From DASXMT01 sp963755985 (lineage in GTDB: Bacteria; Actinomycetota; Acidimicrobiia; Acidimicrobiales; RAAP-2): DNA of 64,000 nt. Below are positions 9,504 through 17,139 of the stretch, one piece after another. The notes beneath the pieces were generated by a model that had not been told where the DNA came from, ran no database searches, and was given only the letters and a program-made list of their open reading frames with translations. The translations under genes and the position numbers were made by a program. Within the stretch, counting starts at the first letter, position 1, and the number at the start of each line of letters is the position of its first letter. The stretch lies in NCBI GenBank assembly GCA_963755985.1, contig CAVWLO010000001.1, positions 186,001 to 250,000 of the forward strand, written 5' to 3'.

Positions 9504-9830
9504 GCGACACCGCGTCGCCGGTCTGACGACCGCGGTCTGCACGTTCATCGGCGTCGTGTTCATGCTCTACGTGTTGGCCCAGTTGCCCAACGAGTTCTCC
9601 GGGGTGCGCACCGAGAGCTGGGCCTGGGCCCTCCCCGCCGTGGTGCTCGCCGCCCTCACCTATGTGGGCAGCGCCGTCTCGCTCCGGGGCGCGGTGATCC
9701 CGTCCCTCCCCATGGCTCGGACCACCGAGGTCCAACTGGCCGAGGCCTTCACCTCGGTGGCCACCCCGGACGAGTGGGGAGCGTGGCCCTGTCCAACCGC
9801 TTGCCGCGGAGGCACCCGCACCCCAGCTCT
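9502..9830 (+). pseudogene. Remnant of LPG-synthase TM-region/flippase family (UPF0104-like)
   Basis: After the ABC exporter, frame 1 reads a membrane protein with two TM segments (CTFIGVVFMLYVLAQLP; ALPAVVLAALTYVGSAVSLRG). It then has QLAEAFTSVATP, which matches the AxxFxNxxTPAGVG region of lysylphosphatidylglycerol-synthase TM-region proteins. The match continues in another frame as GSVALSNRLPRR (from about 9776) and then stops. About 85 residues of a normally 300-plus-residue family survive, so this is a truncated, frameshifted remnant. No good start codon is in frame. Confidence 0.6.
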
Positions 9831-10100
9831 GCACCGGTGACCGCTCGTGGTCGTGGGTGGGAGCTCATGCCGGTTGCGTCGCCGGCGTCAGGCGGCCTCG
9901 CCGACGCACAGCGACTCTTCGCCTTTGACATGGGTGTCTCCCGGGTCAAGGGACCACCAGCCCTGCGGCGGGTTCGGGCGATGGCTGACCGGTCGGGGGT
10001 TGGCCTCCGGTCGCTCGTTTCGTTCAATTCGTTAATTGTTCAATTCGTTCGTCCATAGTTCAACTTTCTTTCACCTTATTCGGGAATATTTCGAGGGGTG

Positions 10101-10123
10101 ATAGGTCCCATATCGGGACCTAT
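10101..10123. promoter_or_regulatory. Perfect 9-bp inverted repeat
   Basis: ATAGGTCCC (10101-10109), a 5-base spacer, then GGGACCTAT (10115-10123). The dyad is perfect and sits just after an AT-rich stretch with no gene on either side for over 250 bp. It could be a regulator dyad or RNA hairpin; there is no T-run to make it a standard terminator. Confidence 0.5.
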
Positions 10124-10220
10124 GGTGCCGAGTGCTCGAGGGGAGCGGTGGTCCACCGGGAGTCGGCCGAGCCGATCAGTCGTGTCTGGTGGCGGTGTGC
10201 CGGTGGTTGGCGAAAACGCA

Positions 10221-10247
10221 AGAGCCGCTTCGGAAAGAAGCGGCTCT
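10221..10247. terminator. Perfect 11-bp hairpin (terminator-like, no T-tract)
   Basis: AGAGCCGCTTC (10221-10231), loop GGAAA, then GAAGCGGCTCT (10237-10247). The GC-rich stem is perfect. The absence of a following T-run makes it either a non-canonical actinobacterial terminator or part of a structured RNA. It lies about 310 bp upstream of the MFS gene. Confidence 0.45.
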
Positions 10248-10557
10248 ACGACGGTCCAGTCCGATATGGGCTGGTTACGACGTTGAGAGCGCCTGTGGCC
10301 CGACCTTTGCACCACCGGGGAGTACCGATGGCGCCGAGGCGTCCGCTACCGACGACCGTGCGGCTCGACGAGCGGCGAGCTCATCGCCCTCCCGGTAGCA
10401 CCGGGTCGTGGCCACCTCCACGGAACGCATGAAGACGAGTATAGCGGGAACTGCGAGTCATATGAAACGGCGGCGACGCCCCGTATTGCGTGTATCAAGT
10501 CCCCCCAGGGGTCCCCGATTCCAATCCGCTCAGCGACCTGGTCGCTAGCGTTGCCCA

Positions 10558-11856
10558 GTGGCCCGATTCCTCGCCGACATCACCCCGCTCCGGCGATACA
10601 AACAATTTCGGCGTCTGTGGCTCGGCCAGGTGGTGTCGGGCATGGGAAGCCAGCTCACCATCGTGGCCGTCTCCTATCAGGCCTACCGCCTGTCCCACTC
10701 GACCCTGGTCGTCGGACTGATCGGACTGGGGCAGCTGGTGCCCCTGCTGGCCGGGGCCATCTGGGGCGGTGCCGTGGCCGATGCCATGGACCGCCGCAAG
10801 GTCCTGGTGGTCACCCAGTTGGCCATGGCGGCCGCCAGTGCCGGGTTGGCGGTCAACGCGGCCGTACCCCATCCGGCCGTGTGGCCCCTCTTCGTGTGCA
10901 CAGCGGCGGCCGCCGGATTCCAGGGGGTGGACTGGCCGGCCCGGCGAGCGGCGCTGCCCATGCTGGTGCCGCCCGAAGACGTGACCGATGCCGTTGCCCT
11001 CCAGACGATGATCCAGCAGCTGGCCCTGGTGGTCGGGCCGGCCCTCGCCGGCGTGGCCATCGCCGAGATCGGGCTCAGCGCGGTCTTCGCCATCGACGTC
11101 GCCACCTTCGGCGTGGCCCTGGTGGTCGCCGTGCTGTTGCCGGCGCTGGTGCCCCGGGGTGGGGGCACGCCGATGGGCCTGAAGTCGATGGCCGACGGAT
11201 TCCGGCACCTCAAAGGTCAGCGGTTGCTGGCCTCCACCTACCTGATCGACCTCAACGCCATGATCTTCGGCATGCCCAGGGCCGTGTTCCCGGCTCTCGG
11301 TACCGAGCTCTACGGCGGCGGGGCGGGCATCGTGGGCCTGCTCTATGCCGCCCCCGGAGCCGGCGCCCTGCTCGGGTCGTTTGTCACCGGTTGGTGCTCG
11401 CGGGTCAAGCGGCAGGGCCGGACCATCGCCGCCTGCGTGGTCGTCTGGGGCGGTTCGATCGCCCTGGTCGGGGTCATCCCCGTGCTCTGGATCGGCTTGG
11501 GCCTCCTGGCCCTGGCCGGGGCGGCCGACGTGATCTCGGCCGTGCTCCGCCAAGCGGTGCAACAGCGGACCGTCCCCGACCACCTGCAGGGACGGCTGTC
11601 GGGCACATTCTTTGCCGTGGTCGCGGGCGGGCCCCGGCTGGGCGACGCCGAGACGGGACTGGCCGCCGAGCTGGGTGGGGCGCAGTTCGCAGTGTGGTCG
11701 GGAGGCCTCGCCTGTGTGGTGGGCGTGGCCGTGCTGTTGTGGCGGGTGCCCGTCCTGTGGCACGACGCCGGGGGCGGCCGGCTGTTGACCGCCTCGGAGG
11801 AGACCGACGCCATCGCAGAGGCCACCAGTGAGCTGGGTGAGGGTGAGCCCTTGTAG
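10558..11856 (+). CDS. MFS transporter (EntS-like, MFS_3)
   Basis: A 432-residue major facilitator with about 12 TM segments. FRRLWLGQVVSGMGSQLTIVAVSYQAY at the N-terminus and the loop 2-3 motif DAMDRRKVLVVTQL are typical of the enterobactin-exporter/tetronasin MFS_3 group. It probably exports a small molecule by proton antiport at the cytoplasmic membrane. Start is GTG 10558. It stands alone after a long non-coding stretch. Substrate unknown. Confidence 0.9.
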   Translation: MARFLADITPLRRYKQFRRLWLGQVVSGMGSQLTIVAVSYQAYRLSHSTLVVGLIGLGQLVPLLAGAIWGGAVADAMDRRKVLVVTQLAMAAASAGLAVNAAVPHPAVWPLFVCTAAAAGFQGVDWPARRAALPMLVPPEDVTDAVALQTMIQQLALVVGPALAGVAIAEIGLSAVFAIDVATFGVALVVAVLLPALVPRGGGTPMGLKSMADGFRHLKGQRLLASTYLIDLNAMIFGMPRAVFPALGTELYGGGAGIVGLLYAAPGAGALLGSFVTGWCSRVKRQGRTIAACVVVWGGSIALVGVIPVLWIGLGLLALAGAADVISAVLRQAVQQRTVPDHLQGRLSGTFFAVVAGGPRLGDAETGLAAELGGAQFAVWSGGLACVVGVAVLLWRVPVLWHDAGGGRLLTASEETDAIAEATSELGEGEPL

Positions 11857-11976
11857 CCGCGCCCCGTCCGGACCGACCTTCTCGTTCCGCCCCGCCGTTC
11901 CCATGGCCGATCCGGCATTCCCCGTGCACCGAGTCCGCCGGTACGCTCGGGGGATGCGGCCGGCGACCTACCGACG

Positions 11977-12816
11977 GTGACGCCCGACGGAGCCCGGTCC
12001 GCGCCGGGGTGGTACCCGGATCCTTCCGGACAGCACGCCTGGCGCTGGTGGGACGGACAGCACTGGACCGAGCACACGTCAACCCCGGCCCACCCACCGG
12101 TGCCGGTGCCGGCACCGCCCATGGCCCTGTCCCGGTCGCCATTCCAGGACTTCGAGGTGGAGCACCGTTCGGAGCCGTGGGCCAAGGGGGCGGTGCTCGT
12201 CTACGTCGCGGTGATCGTGATCAACGGGGCCATCGCCTGGGCCGTCGAAGGCCCGCTCCAGTCCTTCTATCCCCAGGTGCGGTACCAACTGGCCCACCCC
12301 GGCACCCACACCACGCTGGTCGCGAACCTGCCGCTCTGGTACCGGGCCGTGACCGGCTTCGGCGAGTTGCTCGCCGTGGCCGGCTTTGTCCTCTTCCTCG
12401 TGTGGCAACACTGGGCCGCCAGCACCGCGGCCTCCCTCGGGTACCCGGCCCGGCGCAGCCCCACGCTCGGCGTCGGCGGGTGGTTCATCCCCGTCTGCAA
12501 TCTCTGGTTCCCGTACCAGGCGCTTCGCGACTGCCTGCCTCCGGGCCATCCGGCCCGGCGCTTGGTGCTCCACATGTGGCTGTGGCTGATCGCCTCCCTG
12601 GTCGTCGGGTTGGTGGCCCTCGGCATGCTCTGGTCGGCCCCGACGTGGGCCACGCTGGCCGTCGGCGACGTGGGGGCGTTCGCCACACTGGTCACCGGCT
12701 ACTTCGCATTCCAGTCGGTCGGCGCCATCTACGACAACCACCGCCACGTCCTGTACCCGTACGAGCCGACCGACCCGGTCGGTGTGACCGCCGGGGCCGG
12801 GCCGAGCCCGGCGTAA
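11977..12816 (+). CDS. DUF2510-DUF4328 membrane protein
   Basis: A 279-residue protein starting at GTG 11977. The N-terminus holds a DUF2510 module with the GWYPDP and WRWWDGQHWTEH pattern (about 10-34), followed by a proline-rich linker. Then comes a DUF4328 membrane domain of about six TM segments with the hallmark GGWFIPVCNLWFPYQALRD. DUF2510 modules occur at the cytoplasmic N-termini of many actinobacterial membrane proteins. No enzymatic motif is visible and the function is unknown. Adjacent MFS genes are on the same strand but separated by more than 100 bp. Confidence 0.85.
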   Translation: MTPDGARSAPGWYPDPSGQHAWRWWDGQHWTEHTSTPAHPPVPVPAPPMALSRSPFQDFEVEHRSEPWAKGAVLVYVAVIVINGAIAWAVEGPLQSFYPQVRYQLAHPGTHTTLVANLPLWYRAVTGFGELLAVAGFVLFLVWQHWAASTAASLGYPARRSPTLGVGGWFIPVCNLWFPYQALRDCLPPGHPARRLVLHMWLWLIASLVVGLVALGMLWSAPTWATLAVGDVGAFATLVTGYFAFQSVGAIYDNHRHVLYPYEPTDPVGVTAGAGPSPA

Positions 12817-12866
12817 GGCCAGCCGCCCCACCGGGCCGGGCCGGGGCGCCAGGGGGGCGGCGCCAA

Positions 12867-12923
12867 GTGGAACCATCGTTCCGCTCTTGCTACCATGCCG
12901 GAAGCGGAGCGAACGTTCCGCTC
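12867..12923 (+). promoter_or_regulatory. Candidate TetR operator/promoter of the MFS-tetR operon
   Basis: GGAAC-CATC-GTTCC (12869-12882) is an inverted repeat. The decamer CGTTCCGCTC appears twice in direct orientation at 12877-12886 and 12914-12923, with a near-inverse CGGAGCGAACG between them. TACCAT (12891-12896) could be a -10 box. The ATG at 12895 would then lie inside the promoter, supporting the downstream GTG as the real start. Assignment to the TetR encoded at the operon's end is inference. Confidence 0.5.
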
Positions 12924-12957
12924 CGATCCGGATCCGACCAAAGCCAAGGACCGCACC

Positions 12958-14442
12958 GTGACCATCGACACCGCGTCACCGCCCGCCCGGCGCGCCCAGT
13001 ACAAGGTCACCTTCAGCGTCCTCCTCGTGGGGATCGTCTCCTACGGGCTGTTGCAGTCGCTGGTGCTGCCCGTCCTGCCCACCATCCAACGCGATCTGCA
13101 CACGTCGCAGAGCACGGTCACCTGGGTCCTGACCGCCTACCTCTTGACCGCCTCGATCTTCACGCCCATCCTCGGTCGCCTGGGAGACATGATCGGCAAG
13201 CGGCGGGTGCTCGTCGCCACCTTGGTCATCCTGGGCATCGGCACGGTGGTGGCGGCCATGTCCACGTCGATCGGGATGCTGATCGTCGCCCGTGCCATCC
13301 AGGGTGTCGGCGGCGGGGTCCTCCCCCTTGCCTTTGGCATCATCCGGGATGAGTTCCCCCCGGACAAGGTGAGCACCGGCGTCGGGTTCACCGCGGCCAT
13401 CGTGGCCGTCGCCGCCGGTGCCGGGATCGTGCTGGCCGGCCCCATCGTGTCCCACCTCAACTACCACTGGCTGTTCTGGATCCCGTTGTTCATGATCGCC
13501 GTCGCCGCCTTCGCCACCCACCTGGTCGTGCCCGAGTCGCCGGTCCGGAGCCCGGGGCGCATCAGTTGGGCTGCGGCCGGCCTGCTGTCGGGCTGGCTGG
13601 TGGCGCTCCTACTGGCCGTCAGCCAGGGCCCGTCGTGGGGGTGGGCCTCGCCCCGGGTGGTCGGCCTGGTCGCCGTGGCCGCCGTGCTCGCCGTGCTGTG
13701 GGTCCGGGTCGAGATCCGGTCGGAGAGCCCACTGGTCGACATGCGCATGATGCGGGTACCGGCGGTGTGGACCAACAACCTGGTGGCCTTCCTGTTCGGC
13801 ATGGGCATGTACTCGGTCATGGTGTTCATCCCCGAGTTCGTCCAGACGCCGACCTCGGCCGGCTACGGATTCTCGGCCAGCATCATCCAGTCCGGGTTCT
13901 TCCTCTTGCCGTTGACCGTCACCATGTTCATCTTCGGACTACTGGCCGGGCGCATGGCCGCCGCCGTGGGCTCCAAGGCATCGGTGATCGCCGGCTCGAC
14001 CATTACGAGCATCGCGTTCGTGCTGTTGACCGTGGCCCACCACCAGCGGTGGGAGATCTACGTGGCCAGCGCGCTACTGGGCGCGGGATTGGGGCTGGCC
14101 TTCTCGGCCATGTCCAATCTCATCGTCGAGGCCGTCCCCCCCGAGCAGACCGGCGTCGCCTCGGGCATGAACGCCAACATCCGCACCATCGGTGGGTCGA
14201 TCGGGGCCGCGGTCATGGCCAGCATCGTGACCTCGGGTGTGGTGGCCGGCTCCCATCCTCCCCAGTCGGGGTACACCCGCGGGTTCCTGTTCCTGGCCGT
14301 CGCCTCGGCCGGGGCCGCCGTCGCATCGCTGTTCATCCCGAAGGCCGGCCCGGGAGCAACGGCAGCGGACCGCGCCCACCACCATCACCTCGACCATGCC
14401 GAACTGGCCCTCGTGGCCGGCGGTACGCTCAGCGAAGGCTGA
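12958..14442 (+). CDS. MFS drug exporter (DHA2-like, 14 TM)
   Basis: A 494-residue multidrug-type MFS protein of the EmrB/QacA group. It has WVLTAYLLTASIFTPILGRLGDMIGKRR (the antiporter loop motif), about 14 hydrophobic segments, and a histidine-rich C-terminal tail (AHHHHLDHAE). I chose GTG 12958, with AAGGA 7 bases upstream, over ATG 12895, which overlaps repeats that look like an operator. Its stop overlaps the TetR start (TGATG), so the pair is translationally coupled and probably self-regulated. Substrate unknown. Confidence 0.9.
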   Translation: MTIDTASPPARRAQYKVTFSVLLVGIVSYGLLQSLVLPVLPTIQRDLHTSQSTVTWVLTAYLLTASIFTPILGRLGDMIGKRRVLVATLVILGIGTVVAAMSTSIGMLIVARAIQGVGGGVLPLAFGIIRDEFPPDKVSTGVGFTAAIVAVAAGAGIVLAGPIVSHLNYHWLFWIPLFMIAVAAFATHLVVPESPVRSPGRISWAAAGLLSGWLVALLLAVSQGPSWGWASPRVVGLVAVAAVLAVLWVRVEIRSESPLVDMRMMRVPAVWTNNLVAFLFGMGMYSVMVFIPEFVQTPTSAGYGFSASIIQSGFFLLPLTVTMFIFGLLAGRMAAAVGSKASVIAGSTITSIAFVLLTVAHHQRWEIYVASALLGAGLGLAFSAMSNLIVEAVPPEQTGVASGMNANIRTIGGSIGAAVMASIVTSGVVAGSHPPQSGYTRGFLFLAVASAGAAVASLFIPKAGPGATAADRAHHHHLDHAELALVAGGTLSEG

Positions 14443-15098
14443 TGACCATCTCGATCCAGCAGCCCGCCCTCCGTCGGGACGCAGCCCGCAATCGCGACAA
14501 GATCGTGGCCGCGGCCAGGGAGGTGTTCGCCGAGCACGGCGTCGACGTGGGGGTGGACGTGATCGCCGCCCGGGCCGGCGTGGGAGTGGGTACGCTCTAC
14601 CGGCGCTTCCCCACCAAGGAGTCGCTGATCGACGCCATTATCGACGGGCTCTTCGAGCAGGTGTTGAGCCTGGCCCGGGACTCGCTCGATGCCGAGCCTC
14701 CCGCGTCGGGGTTCGCCGCCTACCTCCGCGGCGTAGGCCAGCTCCAGGCCGACCACATCGGTTGCCTGTCGCGGCTGTGGATCCACACCCGTCAAGCCGA
14801 GGTACGCAGGGAGCTCGAGGCAACCGTCCGACAGCTCCTTCGCCGGGCCCAAGACGCCGGCACCGTCCGCGGCGACGTCGTCTACCAGGACATCTCGGTC
14901 ATCCTCTGGTCGCTGCGTGGGGTGGTCGAGACCACGGCGCCGGTCGCCCCCCATCAGTGGCAGCGCTACCTCGACCTCGTGGTGGCCGGGCTCCGCCCGA
15001 CGGACCAGCCACTGAGCCGGCCCCCGCTGACCGGGCCGCAGTTGGACCGGGTCATGGCCATGCCTCGCGATCGGTCCCGGGGCAGCAAGGGACCCTGA
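14442..15098 (+). CDS. TetR/AcrR family regulator
   Basis: A 218-residue repressor. The N-terminal HTH spans about residues 14-60 (NRDKIVAAAREVFAEHG; VDVIAARAGVGVGTLYRRF), followed by a helical ligand domain. ATG 14442 overlaps the MFS stop, so the gene is coupled to the exporter it most likely controls; exporter-first, repressor-second operons are common. The candidate binding site is the repeat cluster before the MFS gene. Confidence 0.92.
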   Translation: MTISIQQPALRRDAARNRDKIVAAAREVFAEHGVDVGVDVIAARAGVGVGTLYRRFPTKESLIDAIIDGLFEQVLSLARDSLDAEPPASGFAAYLRGVGQLQADHIGCLSRLWIHTRQAEVRRELEATVRQLLRRAQDAGTVRGDVVYQDISVILWSLRGVVETTAPVAPHQWQRYLDLVVAGLRPTDQPLSRPPLTGPQLDRVMAMPRDRSRGSKGP

Positions 15099-15116
15099 CC
15101 CAAGCCGGCCCCGGGG

Positions 15117-15689
15117 TCAGGCGGCCAGCTTCCTCACCTGGAACGACAGGAGCACCTGCATCAGGCCGAACAGGATGAGCCAGATGCCCATGATGATGGC
15201 CAGGATGTCCACGGTCATGTGCGGATAGACGAGGGTGACGATTCCGGCGGCAAACCCGAGGAGGGCAATGACCAGGCGCCAGCCGCGGCCGGCACTCCCC
15301 TTGTCGCTGTAGGCCGAGAAGAACTCGACCAGTCCCCCGATCACCCAGAAGATCCCGATGATGAAGCCGAGCGTCCCGATGGTCTCGAAGGTATGGCGCA
15401 GGAAGATGACGCCGACCAATACGGACAGCAACCCCAAAAAGGCGATCAGGATCCGGGTACCACCGGTGGGCGTGGTGTCGGCAATGGCCATCACGATCCG
15501 GACCAGGCCGCTGATGAAGAGCCAGATCCCGATGAAGATGGCAAAGGCGTAGATGGTGTCCCTGGGCCGGGCCACGACCAATCCCCCGACCACGATGCTC
15601 GCCACTCCGAAGAAGAGGATCCACCCCCAGGACCTGCCGATCTGCTCGAGCATGTCATCGGACCGTGTGCCGGCCACCACGTCAGCCAT
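15117..15689 (-). CDS. HdeD-family (DUF308) membrane protein
   Basis: A 190-residue integral membrane protein with six TM helices in three hairpins. Each hairpin carries the repeated pattern FGVASIVVGG / GIFWVIGGLVEF / GIWLILFGLMQ, as in HdeD acid-resistance proteins. ATG 15689 is chosen because GAGGGG precedes it; an upstream ATG at 15737 would add a non-conserved tail. It is convergent with the TetR gene (18 bp apart). Role in acid or membrane stress is by family only. Confidence 0.87.
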   Translation of the reverse strand: MADVVAGTRSDDMLEQIGRSWGWILFFGVASIVVGGLVVARPRDTIYAFAIFIGIWLFISGLVRIVMAIADTTPTGGTRILIAFLGLLSVLVGVIFLRHTFETIGTLGFIIGIFWVIGGLVEFFSAYSDKGSAGRGWRLVIALLGFAAGIVTLVYPHMTVDILAIIMGIWLILFGLMQVLLSFQVRKLAA

Positions 15690-15962
15690 CGTCGCCCCTC
15701 TTTCGCTTATACGTGGAAGCTCCACGCAGACGCTCAAACGTCACGAAGGACAGTAGGCCCACGACCGGGCCGAGTGGGTGATCCCCACCGGTCGATGGGG
15801 TGCCCGGCGACCGGCCGGTCCCTGGTCAGGACCCGGCTGCTCCGGTACCGCCGACGGCGCCCGTGGCCATCAGCTCGTTGCTCATGTCCGACCGGCGCCG
15901 GCGCCGGCGGTGCCGCTGGTGGTGGCTCGGCCGGCTCGATCTCCCAGCTGACCCAGGTGCTC

Positions 15963-15992
15963 TTGACACGATAAGTTCGGCTTCCCTAATAT
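15963..15992 (+). promoter_or_regulatory. Promoter with IdeR/DtxR-like iron box (fbpABC)
   Basis: TTGACA (15963-15968), an 18-bp spacer and TAATAT (15987-15992) form a near-consensus promoter. The 19-mer ATAAGTTCGGCTTCCCTAA (15971-15989) matches 14 of 19 positions of the IdeR/DtxR consensus TTAGGTTAGSCTAACCTAA, and covers the spacer and -10 box. Iron-loaded IdeR binding would block RNA polymerase, giving iron-repressed expression of the importer downstream. Confidence 0.72.
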
Positions 15993-16098
15993 TTTCTGTC
16001 AAGGATCCCTGAGAAGAGGTCCAGAGACCGTGGGCATTGCGCCGTTGGCTTCAGAACCGTCGGCCTCAGGCCGTTGGGGCCAGAAAGGGTGACCGTCG

Positions 16099-17130
16099 AT
16101 GAGGACCACCAGAGGGGGCCGGCTGGTGGCGGTGGTGAGCGTCGCGCTGGTGGGAGCGACGCTGGCCGCCTGCGGATCGTCCTCTGGCTCCTCGCCGACC
16201 CTCACCCTCTACAACGGCCAGCACGAGCAGACCACCAACCAGCTGGTCGCCGCGTTCGAGAAGCAAACCGGCATCACCGTGAAGGTGCGCAACAACGACG
16301 AGGCCGTCCTGACGAATCAGATCCTCTCGGAGGGATCGGCCTCGCCCGCCGACCTCATCTACACCGAGAACTCGCCCGCGCTCGAGAAGCTCCAGGAGAA
16401 CGGGGTGCTGGCCCCGGTCGACCCGTCGACGCTGAGCAAGGTCCCGGCCAGGTACAGCTCGCCCGAGGGCGACTGGGTGGGGGTGAGCGCCCGGGTCAAC
16501 GTGCTCGTCTACAACACCGACCGGCTCCCGGCCAGCCAGGTGCCCACCTCGATCATGGACCTGGCCAATCCCAAGTGGAAGGGAAAGCTGGCACTGGCCC
16601 AGGGCGAGACCGACTTCCAGCCCATCGTCACCTCAATCGTGAAGGCTCACGGCAAGCGGGTCGCGCTGGCCTGGCTCGAAGCCGTCAAGGCCAACGCCGG
16701 CAGCAACATCGACCCCGACAACGAGAGCCTGGTCAACCAAGTGAACAAGGGGCAGGCCGAGATCGGGGTCATCAACAGCTACTACTGGTACCGCCTGCGG
16801 GATCAGGTAGGTTCAGCCGGTATGCACTCGGCCATCTCCTATCTCGCCCCGGGTGATCCCGGCTATGTGGTCGACATCTCGGGCGCCGGCGTGCTCAAGT
16901 CCTCCAAGAACCAGGCTGCGGCGCAGAAGTTCCTGGCCTTCCTGGTCTCACCGAAGGCCCAGGAGATCATCGCCCACGACGACAGCTGGGAGTACCCGAT
17001 CGGCTCCGGCGTGACCACGGCCAAGGACCAGCGGCCATTCGACACCCTGCAGCCGGCGCCCTTGACCATCGCCGAATTGGGCGACGGGGCCGAGGCCATC
17101 GCCCTGCTGCAACAGGTCCAGCTGGCTTGA
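16099..17130 (+). CDS. fbpA: Ferric iron ABC transporter substrate-binding lipoprotein
   Basis: A 343-residue periplasmic-type binding protein anchored as a lipoprotein. The signal peptide has lipobox LAAC (Cys25). LTLYNGQHEQTTNQLVAAFEKQTGI and the NSYYWYR tyrosine pair (about 222-228) correspond to the Fe3+ ligand tyrosines of FbpA/FutA proteins. It delivers ferric iron to the permease and ATPase encoded next. AAAGGGTGA lies upstream of ATG 16099, and an IdeR-like box overlaps the operon promoter. First gene of fbpABC. Confidence 0.92.
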   Translation: MRTTRGGRLVAVVSVALVGATLAACGSSSGSSPTLTLYNGQHEQTTNQLVAAFEKQTGITVKVRNNDEAVLTNQILSEGSASPADLIYTENSPALEKLQENGVLAPVDPSTLSKVPARYSSPEGDWVGVSARVNVLVYNTDRLPASQVPTSIMDLANPKWKGKLALAQGETDFQPIVTSIVKAHGKRVALAWLEAVKANAGSNIDPDNESLVNQVNKGQAEIGVINSYYWYRLRDQVGSAGMHSAISYLAPGDPGYVVDISGAGVLKSSKNQAAAQKFLAFLVSPKAQEIIAHDDSWEYPIGSGVTTAKDQRPFDTLQPAPLTIAELGDGAEAIALLQQVQLA

Positions 17131-17139
17131 CCCGCTGAC

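Larger units (their letters stand above)
9841..10557. other. Gene-free region of about 700 bp with two hairpins
   Basis: No convincing gene is seen on either strand; open frames have no recognisable motifs. The segment 10021-10080 is locally AT-rich compared with its surroundings. Two perfect inverted repeats (listed separately) lie inside. It separates the broken ABC/flippase remnants from an intact MFS gene and looks like a deletion or rearrangement scar; a short non-coding RNA is possible. Confidence 0.5.

Noticed and set aside
10076..10315. Minus-strand 79-codon frame over the hairpins
   Set aside because: No homology, low-complexity composition; hairpin explains the open frame.
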